A stretch of 38,169 nt of DNA from Chara braunii (Eukaryota; Streptophyta; Charophyceae; Charales; Characeae). The notes beneath the pieces were generated by a model. That model searched no databases. It was not told where the DNA came from and saw only the letters and a program-made list of their open reading frames with translations. Location: NCBI GenBank assembly GCA_003427395.1, contig BFEA01000312.1, positions 1,669,991 through 1,708,159 on the forward strand. Reading direction: 5' to 3'. The translations under genes were made by a program, and so were the position numbers. Shown here piece after piece: positions 10,913 through 20,241 of this stretch (the first letter of the stretch is position 1; each line of letters begins with the position of its first letter).

Positions 10913-11544
10913 TAGGTAAGTGTGAACCTGCGTATGAATAGTCGTGGGACCGTGATTGGTCCTGACCGCACAAATCAGGCCTCCACCTTCGCCTACCGCC
11001 AACCTCCTAGCCGTCAGAAGATGTCGAGACATCGCTCGTGCCTAGGATCGTAACTATCTGGTATCCTGGTTGTCAGACGCTCAACATATTTTGTCGAACT
11101 TCCAACCTTTCCTTCATACTAGGCCTGCCAACGCCACGCTTTTCGACGCATCGTCCCACATAAACTTCCTGCATGTGCGAAAGGTAAATTTTTAATTCCT
11201 ATTCACGTCATGTCCCACCAGAGGTTGAACTAGTTGCAGAGTAAAGTTGATCTTTGTAAAATAAAAAAAAATATATAATCAATAATAAAAACTACAGAAG
11301 GAAGAGTAACCGGGTTCTACGACTTTGGCATCATTTTGCCAACCTTATATTACCGATGACTAACGACTATCTCATCGTGCAACGAGGTAATGCACGCCCC
11401 ACACATTTTCTAATTTGGCCATATAGCGAGGTTGCCGAGGTGAGCACCCTGAGGGGTTTTACCCTATCAACGTGTTTCGTTGATCAAGGACGCACACAGT
11501 GCGACCTTTGAAAAGGACGGCAAATACCCTTGTAAGGGTGTTAG
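10913..11544. other. Tail of the insertion, no feature recognised
   Basis: Mixed sequence up to the integrase border. A minus-strand frame running through 11467-11544 merely extends the integrase frame into the insert, and its residues there do not fit the integrase family. Confidence 0.4.
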
Positions 11545-12174
11545 CCACGACAACGCCTCAATTAATTTTTTCGTGGTCACATGCGGATCGTCATCTAACC
11601 CGTTCCAGGTAGGTATCAAGGCCTCCACGGGGAAATCGATCTCTCTTTTGTACCAGAGTTCCACTGGGATACATCCCGTTATCCTCTTATGTGTTATGTT
11701 CTCCGAGAAGACGACCTGCTTAAAATACCTAGAGCAACTCCCGAGATTGTCCGCCGTGAGCTTGGCAATTGTGTTCTTTAAGGTCCGGTGCCCCCTTTCG
11801 ATAAGTGCATTAGCCTCCGGGTGATACAACTCGATGAGTTTGATAGGTACGCAGAGCCTTTTAAGCATTCCCAACACTTCTTGGCTTACGAACTCCGTTT
11901 CATTGTTTGCTATAAACCTCATGATAAAGGGATGCCTCAGGTAGAAATCCTCTATCCAATTTGCTACACTTTTTCCCATCTTTTTCTTAAGGGCGACTGC
12001 TTCCACGGACCCACTCAAGTTGTCCCGTGCATCCAGGATATACCTGTATCCATCAGTTGACACAGGCATAACCGCAAGGTCAAGGTGGACCAAATGTCCC
12101 GGCCCCAACACCCGTGTTTCTCTAAGTGGCTCGAAGATGTGAGTCGAGCTCCGTTCCTGGCAGATTAGACAGGT
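11545..12174 (-). pseudogene. Ty3/gypsy integrase catalytic core, truncated by insertion, one catalytic residue changed
   Basis: The frame holds the RNase H-fold core of a gypsy integrase, which inserts the cDNA into host DNA. The first catalytic Asp is in HLDLAVMP. The second site reads ANNETEF where the family has S/T-D-N-G-x-E-F, so the Asp is replaced by Asn. The Glu is present in YHPEANALIERGHRTL. Spacing between the second site and the Glu fits the family. Downstream, THKRITGCIPVELWYKRE and the DFPVEALIPTW stretch match the end of the core, then TTKKLIEALSW runs to the insertion border at 11545. With the Asp lost and the C-terminus separated, it should be inactive. The upstream end is a TAG stop inside the zinc finger. 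Confidence 0.85.
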
Positions 12175-12591
12175 CTAACAATATGTGGCGACCATGCCTG
12201 CTATGACTGACCAATAATAGAGCGGTGTTATCTTTCCAAGAGTCCCTTTGGACGATCGATGTCCCCCTGTTAGTCCATCGTGCATCGCCTGGATCACGTC
12301 CAACTGCCTAGACCACCCGCATACAACTCTTCTAGGTGTAATGCCTTCCTCTCTCCTAAACAAATGACTGTTCCTTATGACGTATCTTTCGACCTCCTCC
12401 CTTGCCTTAATGCTGACCTCAACGGGCTGCTCATTTCCTACCAGCAGCAATCTAATTTCTCGAAAGACCCCTTCGTACATCTGAACATAGAAAATTTTTC
12501 TCCCTTCCTGATCCTCACCCTTCTTCTCCTGCATCTGGTTAATCATTAGCTGCATTTTTTTTCGTTCCCAAGATTCCACTAAGCTCATCAC
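12175..12591 (-). pseudogene. Ty3/gypsy integrase N-terminal zinc finger region
   Basis: The minus-strand frame contains IQAMHDGLTGGHRSSKGTL and then YYWSVIAGMVATYC, i.e. the two His (H-x6-H) and the first Cys of the HHCC finger. A TAG stop follows that Cys, and the other half (TCLICQERSS, holding the second Cys) continues in the same frame after the stop. The finger helps integrase multimerise and bind cDNA ends. Upstream residues (VRETR-like charged linker, EVERYVIRNSHLFRRE) match the connector between RNase H and integrase in this lineage. The stop makes the two halves separate proteins unless read through. Confidence 0.8.
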
Positions 12592-12876
12592 GACTTCCTA
12601 GCCTCCCTCAACGACCATTGCTATCAATTCCTCCTTCGGGCCTACTATTGCTCCCCACGAGTTTTTCTCCTCCTTGCATCCTCAAGTAGTGACTAACCCT
12701 TCCCTAAGCTCTGCCACTACGCCTGGTGCCCCTTTCTCCAAGGTTTGAATCAACAATTCTCCCAACGCGCATCCTTCGCTCATCATTTCGTTATCCACCG
12801 CAAGGGTTCCTCCTTCGTATTCAAGGAACGCGTCGATGGGTTCTGCATCCTCCACCCCTTCGGGCGTGATACAGAC
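12592..12876 (-). pseudogene. Linker between RNase H end and integrase, degenerate
   Basis: After the RNase H end motif the same strand continues with an acidic stretch (VCITPEGVEDAEPIDAFLEY and a Glu-rich tail), which is usual for the RNase H-integrase connector in this lineage. Several stops are present (for example around 12595-12601 and 12680). No catalytic motif is expected here. Confidence 0.5.
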
Positions 12877-12948
12877 CCGACTTAGCCCATCGGCCTTGTT
12901 CCTAAGTCGAACAATTCGTTCGATCTTGTAGTCGAACCGCCAGATGAA
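12877..12948 (-). pseudogene. RNase H C-terminal remnant (ADGLSR motif)
   Basis: The minus strand reads FIWRFDYKIERIVRLRNKAD followed by GLSR, the conserved closing segment of gypsy RNase H (W-x-x-D-y-x-I ... ADGLSR). Only about 45 nt and a frame change separate it from the RT motif AFLGVVGF, where family members have roughly 170-190 residues of RT connection and RNase H catalytic core. Those residues, including all RNase H catalytic acids except any in this tail, are missing. Without RNase H the element could not complete cDNA synthesis by itself. Confidence 0.8.
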
Positions 12949-12995
12949 TCCTACCTATTTCCTGACCGTCGGGTCTGTAGGCTTGCAATTCTTCA

Positions 12996-13304
12996 AAAGC
13001 CGACCACGCCTAAGAACGCTCTTACCTCCGTCATCGTGCGCAGGGATGTTGGCCACTGCGATTTCTTGTCGGTCTTCGCTGGGTCCGGTTTCCTTCCGTA
13101 TGCGCCACAGCGAAATCCTAGTATAGTCACTTCCGGCACCGCCTGAATACTCTTTTGCCCGCTAGCCGTGATGTTGTGTACTAAAAATCGGCGGAGTAAG
13201 TCCTTGATGTCCTGTAGATGGTCCCACACAAATATATGAATTCCTGGCTGGACTTTCGTCTCGTCCTTCTCCTGGGCGCCTTTGATCGGGTTGTCATCGA
13301 TGTA
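12996..13304 (-). pseudogene. Reverse transcriptase, C-terminal palm and thumb part with YIDD
   Basis: From YIDD (13293-13304) the minus-strand frame is open to a TGA at 12993-12995 and reads NPIKGAQEKDETKVQPGIHI, FVWDHLQDIKDLL, VPEVTILGFRCGAYGRKPDP and TMTEVRAFLGVVGF. This is the stretch from the catalytic box to the LG/FLG thumb motifs of a gypsy RT. Both metal-binding Asp of YIDD are intact. The PIKG stretch after IDD and the short FVWDHLQD helix are hallmarks I associate with fungal-type gypsy RTs. The N-terminal palm and fingers are absent because of a deletion ending at the palindrome 13295-13322. Confidence 0.85.
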
Positions 13305-13322
13305 GGGCGCCCTACATCGATG
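13295..13322. repeat. Perfect 28-bp palindrome at the RT deletion junction
   Basis: CATCGATGTAGGGC is followed without a spacer by its exact reverse complement. One arm lies in the codons for the YIDD box. On the other side the reading frame changes (13305-13323) and the protein jumps from the pre-RT linker (GFLTEEETLQAHIDVG) to YIDD, omitting about 190 family residues. The palindrome therefore marks the rearrangement point. Confidence 0.92.
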
Positions 13323-13904
13323 TGAGCCTGGAGGGTTTCTTCTTCCGTTAAGAATCCCTCTATTCCTATCTTCATCGTGTCAACTACCTCATCTGGTATC
13401 CGATGTCCTTCTGTCGCTCGCCTCTCTCAGATTACTCGAAGAACTTTTTCCTCTCTTTCCATGACCTCTTCCCTAGATGTCTCTATTAGGATCGAGACTG
13501 ACTTAGCTTTCTTCCCTACTGGCTGGTACTTTCGAACACTTCCTTCTGGGATCTTTTTCCTAAAAATGAACGGTGGGAATTACCCTTGTTGCCTCCGCGT
13601 GCCGTGGTTGAATACTGATTATCTTCTCATTCAGACAATATCCCTTTTGTACTTCCCCTTCAAATTTGGCCAGCGCCGCCGGGTCCACCCCTACTTTGTG
13701 ATACTTGACAACTTTGTTGAGTTGTAATAAGTCGGGAATCTCGAGTGCGATTTCGGTACCTCCCTCCGTACCTCTTTCCGCTTGGGCAGGCTGGTTTCAA
13801 ATTCAACTTCTGATTTTTTTCCACTACCATAACACCCAAGACTTCGTCCTCATGTCTTCTCTTCCTCTGGGGCAGGCCCATCTTGATCCATTCTTTCTTA
13901 TTGA
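13323..13904 (-). pseudogene. Protease-RT linker and RT N-terminal extension, degenerate
   Basis: Minus-strand translation gives PPFIFRKKIPEGSVRKYQPV then GKKAKSVSI, and after a TGA stop HRIPDEVVDTMKIGIEGFLT. In the fungal-type gypsy lineage the equivalent part is K-Y-x-P-V-x-K-K followed by a GFL-x-x-E-E segment just before the RT fingers, so the order and spacing fit. The segment upstream of about 13660 is weakly conserved. One in-frame stop and frameshifts are present. The RT fingers/palm that should follow are missing. Confidence 0.6.
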
Positions 13905-13937
13905 ACGGTTACTCAATCATAATTTCTACTCTTTCTC

Positions 13938-14533
13938 TCATACCCTCCATTCACGCAAAAACACCCTTTCACATGCTATCTTCGAATGTCGGCGACCGTG
14001 TTGCCAATTTTCCTTTAGGAGGGTCCCCTCCAATCCCGATGAGCGGAGGAGCTCTCCTCGGCCAGTTACAGGGTCCTCTAAGTCCACCGTGTATGAGCCA
14101 TCATGCTGATGCATCCCTATCATTTCTACATTGGCGCACCATGGTCTCCCAAGGATTATGTCATGGTCCATCTTGTCTAACACGGTCATCCGCTGAAATG
14201 ACCAAATCGACTCCCGGATGCCTGCCTTGACTACACATTTGGTGACGTACCCTGAAAACGGGATCTTGCCACCGGCCCTCGGATGCTCCCCATTACTTCC
14301 TTATTAACCACACAACCGGTAATTGTTGTGAAATCTCTCCTTATGAGTGTGATTTTCGCACCTCCGTCTACTAGAGCATATGTGTGATGTGTCCCGATCT
14401 GCAGTTTTAACTTCCCGATGGGTAGCGCATAGAAACTAAGCTTCATCCCCAATGGGGCCCTCATGAATTCCCCGCCTTCTCGGTCTGGCAAGCTCAAGCG
14501 GATATCCGCAAAAACCTTTTCTACGTCTTCCAA
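13938..14533 (-). pseudogene. Ty3/gypsy aspartic protease, two frames
   Basis: The upstream part (14231-14533) contains LQIGTHHTYALVDGGAKITL, in which DGGA (Asp codon at 14366-14368) stands where retroviral-type proteases have D-S/T-G-A, the catalytic Asp that cuts the polyprotein. The flap and C-terminal part lie in another frame at 13938-14189 with DHDIILGRPWCANVEM, the expected I-L-G-x-P/D-W closing motif. A frameshift near 14190-14230 separates them. The DGG variant and the frameshift suggest loss of function. Confidence 0.75.
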
Positions 14534-14636
14534 ATCCCCAGGGCTCCTTTGAAGATTAGCGACTTCTTGGGGAGCTTCCTCCTCCTTTCCTCCTCCTGTG
14601 ATTCCGGATTTTCATCGATCTCCACTCGTCGGCGAG

Positions 14637-15227
14637 TCAATAGTTGTCTAAGCCCTTTGAGCAGTCTGGGCTTGTTTGCAACATGGTATGAAAGGATATT
14701 GATACCATGGTTCCTAGTAATTTTATAAGGGTGTCGTCGATCTCTGACATGGTTAGGATCGCGATTTGATACCTAAACTTTTTCTTGGCAGCGGTGACCT
14801 TGTCCGTCGGCTCCTCTTCCCTAGGTTTCCCGTAAACTTTCTCCAGCTCCCCGATCTCGAGCTTTGCTTGGGTGGCGGTGCCTCCAGCAACTTCCTCCAT
14901 CACAGTATCACAGATGATTCTTCTTAAGGCCGTTCCTAATAGGGTAGTCATGTTCACCCTGTCACGTCCGTCGCTTTCTAGAATGAAGTTGACGTGTGCC
15001 CCTCGCCCTTGGAGGTGGTCCCGAACGATATCAACCACCGGTTCAGCTTCTACCGCTGCTATCTCTAACCCATTGAGGATGATACCGGCGCGCCACATTC
15101 CTCCTGGCGAGTTCCAGTTCACTCGTTCTCCCTGAGGTTTGAATATCTCCCTCTTTAATGACCTGATACATCTTCTTTTTAATATGTCGTGGTTGAACTT
15201 TGGACATGCTCGCACAAAACGTCCCAC
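14637..15227 (-). pseudogene. Gag C-terminal/linker region following a degenerate zinc knuckle
   Basis: The N-terminal edge reads YCTAVGRFVRACPKFN, matching the second half of a CCHC knuckle (C-x-x-x-G-H-F-x-x-x-C-P), but the His is Arg and the first Cys position is a TGA stop. The next ~180 residues include a WNSPGGMWRAG stretch, an Asp/Arg-rich part and an Ile/Leu-rich end. I do not recognise a catalytic domain in them. In this lineage a variable linker joins gag nucleocapsid and protease. The frame ends with a stop at 14637-14639, shortly before the protease. Confidence 0.55.
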
Positions 15228-15344
15228 CGCGGTGCAGTACCTTCACTGCTCATTAGCGGGATCTCTCCGACTGAACCCTCGGTTAGCTACTCTTGCAAGT
15301 ACTACGGCTTCTTGGGGAAGGAGGGAGAGTCGAGATACTTACGC

Positions 15345-16145
15345 CTACATAACCATCAACGCGTTTTCCACCCTTTCAATCTTATTGTCGACTCTGTGCA
15401 CACGTTCATGTAGACTTTCAATCCCCCTTTTTACCTTGTCGCCTGTCTTACCGGTCAGATCTATGATCTCCCCTTCCTTAAGCAAGACCAGTGTCTCGGT
15501 CACTACCGTTTTCTCGGTCAGGTTCATTATTGTACTGAAGTCAACATCCCTGATGTTTACAAAATTGCTCGTTTGTTGGTAAGCCGACATAATCTTGTCG
15601 TTATCGAACTCGGAGAATTACCTGAGGAAATACTTGCTCATTATCCGGTCTGTTACCCCGGGGATCCTTAGTGCTACCAGGGTAAACTCTCTCAGGAAGT
15701 CATTGTAGGTTGCGAAGTTCTTCCTTTGCACTACCGCTAATTTGGCTTTTGTTGCCATCTTCTCAGCCGTCAGGTACTTCCTCATCATCACATCCCGGGT
15801 CTCCTTCCAAGATCGGCTTGCGGCTACAATGGCCATTATGTCTCGTCCTAGGCTCAACGACATATGTTGTCCTAGGTGGTCCATCTTCTCCTCTTCACTC
15901 CATTTCAACAACGGGGCCAGGTTCTCGTAATCTATTAGGAACTCCGTGATGTTTGCCCCATCAAACGTCAATTTTTTCTTAGCGTCCGCAAGGTAGCATT
16001 GATTTTTGTTTAGTGCTCGTGCGAGGGATGACACTCTTGCTGAGGCCACCTTCAGAGTTGCTGGTCTCGCCTGCCGTACTGGTTTCCTGCCCCTCCTTGC
16101 CGACCCTCTGTCCTTCTCTAGTTTTTGCAGTCCCTTCCGGGTCAA
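15345..16145 (-). pseudogene. Gag capsid-like domain, interrupted by one stop
   Basis: The first part (15618-16145) contains KLTFDGANITEFLIDYENLA, EEKMDHLGQHM and KYLTAEKMATK, a helical pattern typical of gypsy capsid (F-D-G-x-N-x-x-x-F-L near the start, then alternating helices). It continues in the same frame past a single stop at 15618-15620 into SAYQQTSNFVNIRDVDFSTI and a long charged helix ending at 15345. Capsid builds the virus-like particle. The charged helix could be a coiled coil. Apart from the stop, about 265 residues are preserved, making this one of the better-kept parts of the element. Confidence 0.7.
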
Positions 16146-16820
16146 ACCACCCCAACAGCCTTTCCCTGAGGCTCCAGAGCCCCTCGCACCCTCGCATTAC
16201 CGTTGGTGCGGCCGGCAGGCGGCTAGCCCTGCTGTCTATGGCTGGCGGGTTTGTAGTCTTCTCTGCTTCCATTCTAGGGGAGTTCTCCCTTTCCTTCCTT
16301 CTCTTGCTAGGTGTTCCTCCACGGTCATTACCCTTATCCCCTTGCCCAATGCCGCCTCGGCTGACCTTCCGTTCGTCTCGCGGTTCTTCCTGCGGGCGGT
16401 CCCCCTCGTTCCCAGTCATCATCTCCTCGATCAATCTTGCCTTATACTTTACGGTTCTCTTCTCTATTTCTGCTAGTATGCGCCTCACGTCCGTGATTCT
16501 CAACTTCTTAGATACAGCTCCATCTGAATTTCGGGGGTTTGTCTTGTCCTTATTTCTACCCTCCCTAGTCCCCTGGGTCCCTTGCTTGCTTCCCCGGCCT
16601 TTCCCGAGCTTTCCCCTAAGGAGATTTTTTTCCTGTTCCACTTGGTGCCATCCGGGTTTATCGATTCTCTGTCCTTCTGACCCTCCTCGCTTTGTACAAC
16701 GCTGCCTCCTAAGCCTGGTCCTCCCTCACTTCTACGATTGTCCGTCTCATCTTCCATTGTCATTTCGCCTAGATCTGCATAAACCAGAGGATCCCCCGGA
16801 ACACTGGCAGCTCGAGGCAT
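15979..16820 (-). pseudogene. Gag N-terminal charged region, two frames
   Basis: Two overlapping minus-strand frames (16500-16820, then 15979-16641) encode Arg/Lys/Glu/Gly-rich sequence with little hydrophobic content, for example SKRRKERENSPRMEAEK and DVRRILAEIEKRTVKYKARL. This suits a disordered basic N-terminus of gag. The frame change to the capsid frame occurs close to 16145, and another near 16500-16640. No folded domain was recognised. Confidence 0.55.
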
Positions 16821-16840
16821 TCAGGTTCCATAGGCTCTAG

Positions 16841-17234
16841 TCCCTTCGGTTTTATCTTATTCAGAGAGTAACCCCCTCCCCATTTTCGTCCTCTGATTGT
16901 TTTTCCAAGAAAAAAAAAGACCTGTGGCCGGCCCTGCTGCCCTATCGAGCTAAGGAATAAAACTTAGTTCCCCTTGCGACAAGCTCGTTTAGAACGCCCC
17001 AGTTTGCCGTGTCGGGCGCGCCGGAGTTTCGGTCGGGCATTCCGTTATGGAGGGTCCCTGGTCAATATTCCTTCCAACTTTTGTGGTTATGGCAATTATC
17101 GCGGATCCACCGCTTCCCTATCCCGCAGCGGGTTTTCGATTATCCGGGTCCGACGGCCCTTCCCTATTCCCATCGATGAGCCCCTATACGTAACGGAGTA
17201 TACTTTATTTGTCATACCGGCTTGCTCCCCGGTG
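16841..17234. other. Spacer between gag and the unknown-module array
   Basis: No motif recognised on either strand. It may include the degraded start of gag or a leader for it. Confidence 0.35.
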
Positions 17235-18032
17235 CTAGTCCCACTCTCGTCCCCGCGGCCCTTCCGGTTCGGCAGGCTCCTCGAATAGTTGAGCCACCCC
17301 GGCTAAATAGTTTTCTCCCACCTTGATCTCTTTCCGAATTGTGTGCTCATATTCCGCGCAGGCGAATCGCAGTAACCCAAATACCAGGATATTGATAACC
17401 TCCAGCAGCTCCTGGGCCCGGTTACCCCAGAACGGCCCATGCTCCACGGAGATGTCATAGAACATTTCGATGGCTAGAGGTGGGAAGTAATCTATCCAGA
17501 CTATTGCAGAGTCTGCCAGATCCTGCACCCTCGCGAGGCTCCCGAAGATGAGGTCTATCATGAACCGGGGGACCCAACATCTTAGTGGGGTTGGCGGTGC
17601 GCTAAACACTCGCCGACTCCCTACTTCCACCCTGGTCTATAAGCCCCTGACCGATTGGCCTATCTGTATCAATACCCGGGTGGCCCGCTGAAAGACCGGG
17701 GCCAGCTCATGACGTTGTGCTATTCCTACTCCCAGCGAGTGCCAACCAATTTCGGGTAAGTACAAAGTTCCGGTTACTTCCAAGTTGGAGTAAAGGATAT
17801 CCCCATACCCTCGGTTAAATCGCATCCCGGTCCACAAACATTCCACCATTATGAAGGTGATGTCCCTCCCCAAGGTTACGGCCCACCACTCCACGTCGAT
17901 TTCCCGAAATTTAAAACTTGATGGAAGGGACTTTTCATCCTCTGCCGTTATTAAAGGGCGGGCCGGGGTACCGGGGTTGGCGTGCCGTCCGAACATGTCT
18001 TGCCGCCATCGTTGTTTGGTGATTTCCTGCAT
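17235..18032 (-). pseudogene. Unknown module, copy A (unrecognised protein upstream of gag)
   Basis: Two minus-strand frames (17637-18032 and 17235-17630) separated by a stop and a short gap together give one unit of about 260 residues. The first half carries EIDVEWWAVTLGRDITFIMV and LYLPEIGWHSLGVGIAQRHE. The second carries RCWVPRFMIDLIFGSLARVQ, SVEHGPFWGNRAQELLEVIN and KVGENYLAGVAQLFEE. These blocks reappear, diverged, in the next two units, so they are real protein signal. No catalytic motif, signal peptide or zinc finger is evident. It is rich in Trp, aromatic and aliphatic residues and probably a compact globular or helical protein. Function unknown. An additional ORF upstream of gag is known in Ogre-type (Tat lineage) plant retroelements; relationship not shown. 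Confidence 0.6.
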
Positions 18033-18296
18033 AGTCCAAACAAAGAGGATTACAACCCGTTCTTTAGCAACTGCTCATCCTCCTACTGTTTCCCTTCCCG
18101 TTCATGTCCTTGTTCTTCTTTTCTGCCATGCGATCCACACCTGCGCCCACAGTGGTCGGACGCCTCTCCTTGTTTAATTCTCCTCGCATGCCCTGCTAAA
18201 CTAATGTACACGCTCCCTGTCTTAAGTTACCCCCTAGTTTACATGCACCCCCCACACACACTTTGATTTCCCCACGGCGTCCAATTTTTCGGCCTC
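18033..18296. other. Spacer between module copies A and B
   Basis: Pyrimidine-rich on the plus strand with no conserved module blocks visible. Confidence 0.4.
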
Positions 18297-18851
18297 TTAA
18301 TCAAACCATAGTACTTCAAACAGCTTAAAAACATCATTTATGTACGATGAAACGGCCGCCGCCTCCCGGCTAACTATGGCGTCCCAGGCTGTCGCGCCTA
18401 CCTCTAGGCGGTCATATTTACCTATTCTCAGGACGGTGAGAATTTTCCAGGCTTTATCACTGTAGAAGGGCCCATATTTCAACGAGGTCCTATAAAATTC
18501 CTCAGTCAGCCAAGCACACTCTATATGCGTCTCTTTCATGGAATCGGCCACTTCTAAAATGTGGTCGAAACCCCCAAACCACTTGGCCACGAACTTCGGC
18601 ACCCAAACTGTTGTTCGCAGGTTGGGAGGCTTGAGTTCCTTCCATTCTCCCATCACAACCCTACTACCGGCCTCATCCCATCCTTCGTTGGTAAACCTCT
18701 TGCCCTTCTTCCGGGTTCGTGTCTCCGCATCCCCAGAAGCCACATCGGATCTTGTCCCGCTGCTACCATGGTGCAAAACCAGTGCCATCCTTTCTCGGAA
18801 AGAATGACTGTTCCGACTGATTCCACTTTGCCCTCCGCTATCTCGTCCCAA
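18297..18851 (-). pseudogene. Unknown module, copy B (second half)
   Basis: A single open minus-strand frame of 184 codons, the longest intact member. After a basic N-terminal part it aligns with the second half of copy A: TTVWVPKFVAKWFGGFDHIL with CWVPRFMIDLIFGSLARVQ, LKYGPFYSDKAWKILTVL with VEHGPFWGNRAQELLEV, and VSSYINDVFKLFEVLWFD with VGENYLAGVAQLFEE. Spacing of the blocks is almost the same. No known domain recognised. The first half of the module (the WW-V-L block) was not found directly upstream, so this copy is either truncated or its first half is too decayed to see. Confidence 0.6.
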
Positions 18852-19105
18852 CCTTCCTCTTCCCTATTGGACTCCAGATTCGTTTTATCCAGACGTACGA
18901 TAGCCCCGGGACAAACTCAGTCGCACATAGTTCCTCTCCATTCGTTTTCCGCCGATATAGGCATTTCTACCCCCTCTCTTAGTCGCCTTGGTTCCCATCC
19001 TTTGAAAGTGCAATCCATCAACAACTGTTCTCTAGTCATCGTTTCTTTCCTGCACAGCGCCAGGCCCCTCAATTTTCCCTAAATAAGTCCCCTACCTCAA
19101 AAATC
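18852..19105. other. Spacer between module copies B and C
   Basis: No conserved block of the module is evident on the minus strand here. Confidence 0.35.
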
Positions 19106-19908
19106 TCAATCCTCTATCTCGTCCCTCTCGTCATCATCACTGAAGTCATTTTCTTTGCCGTAGAACAATTCCCTCACCCCTTCCAGGAATGTCTCCCCTA
19201 CTGCCACATTTTTGTAGACTATCCCCCAATGCACAGGGCTAGGGACAAAGACGTTGTCTATGCTAAGGCAATTCAGCATCTCGGCAAGTGCCTCCGCCCA
19301 ATTTCCTTCAAAAGGCTTCATTTCTACCGACAGCCGGAAGAAGTCCTTTCTGGTGCATTAGCATAGCCCAAGGTTTATTATAGACTGACATATCTGTACT
19401 AGCCTTCTTCAATTTCTAAAGACCTCGTCCACCAAAAAATGAGGCAGCACACATCTCATTGTCATGACGGGTCGCCTCACGCTCCCTCTATCCCCGAGTT
19501 CCACTCGCACACCTACCCTTTCTATTTCCATTTCCGCCCGCTGACATGCGACCCATACAACCTCCCTTTCTACCTTCCTAAACAATTCATCTGGCGCGGT
19601 CCCTAGTACCAAGTCTATGACCATAGCGTTCTCCTCATCTTGCAACAAGTAGACCCACCATTGGGCTTTCACCGTCCCTTGGAATTCCAGCTCCATCAAA
19701 TTGGTGACAACCTCGTCAAGTTGACCTTAGTCCATATTGTTTCTATCCAGAGGAACGCGTCCTCCTCATCCAACATTACGGTTTCATAGGCTGGTTCTAG
19801 ATCTGTCCACATTCCTTCTTCCAGAAGGACGACCAATAACCGCTGGTATAGATCGGGGATGACAACCACCGCACCATCTTGTTTCCAGCATCCGACCCCT
19901 GTTTCCAT
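19106..19908 (-). pseudogene. Unknown module, copy C, in three frames
   Basis: Three consecutive minus-strand pieces (19696-19908, 19409-19699, 19106-19321) form a unit comparable to copy A. The middle one has KAQWWVYLLQDEENAMVIDL (compare EWWAVTLGRDITFIMVECL in A) and VELGDRGSVRRPVMTMRCVL PHF (compare VEVGSRRVFSAPPTPLRCWV PRF). The last has VEMKPFEGNWAEALAEMLN and VAVGETFLEGVRELFYG (compare VEHGPFWGNRAQELLEVIN and KVGENYLAGVAQLFEE). The end is very acidic (NDFSDDDERDEIED). Stops and one frame change break it. The extra N-terminal piece (19696-19908) has LLVVLLEEGMWTDLEPAYE, without an obvious match in A. Confidence 0.55.
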
Positions 19909-20241
19909 AAGAGAGCACCGAACGGCCCCCCCCTTTGGTCAGGTCAATCTACATTCTGTACAAGAATTATTTCAGTCCTCTCATCAAGGTCTCCCTAGTT
20001 TACCTCCCCAATCCTAAATACGCCCTTCCATCGTACCTTTGGTCGGCCATCACATCCCACGTTCCTCTCCTTGGTTTCATTCCAGACTGACCTTTATCCT
20101 CCTTCCTTTCAATTATCCCTCACTCGTGTAGACTTAGATAGGGAGGTGAGAATAGACTAGAGTCAACTCAGTCAACCTTCACAAAGGAAGAATACACAAA
20201 GAAAAGATTCAGGCGATCTCACACACGGGCCGATCATCTCC

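Larger units (their letters stand above)
3847..11544. other. Approximately 7.7 kb insertion interrupting the integrase
   Basis: The two borders are defined by the integrase reading frame. The minus-strand codon for Trp ends at 11545, the next expected codon (Gln, CAA) lies at 3844-3846, and the family pattern resumes as LSW then QVLRNEEV. The insert begins TTGACATCGC and ends AGGGTGTTAG on the plus strand. I see no convincing target-site duplication and no terminal repeat. Its contents are a mosaic: GC-rich organelle-like sequence, several minisatellites, an A-run and a SINE-like element. No coding region inside it is recognisable. Confidence 0.6.

Noticed and set aside
16013-16840. 275-codon plus-strand frame as a host gene
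   Set aside because: It is antisense to gag, Pro/Ser/Leu-rich because the gag strand is purine-rich, and has no domain.
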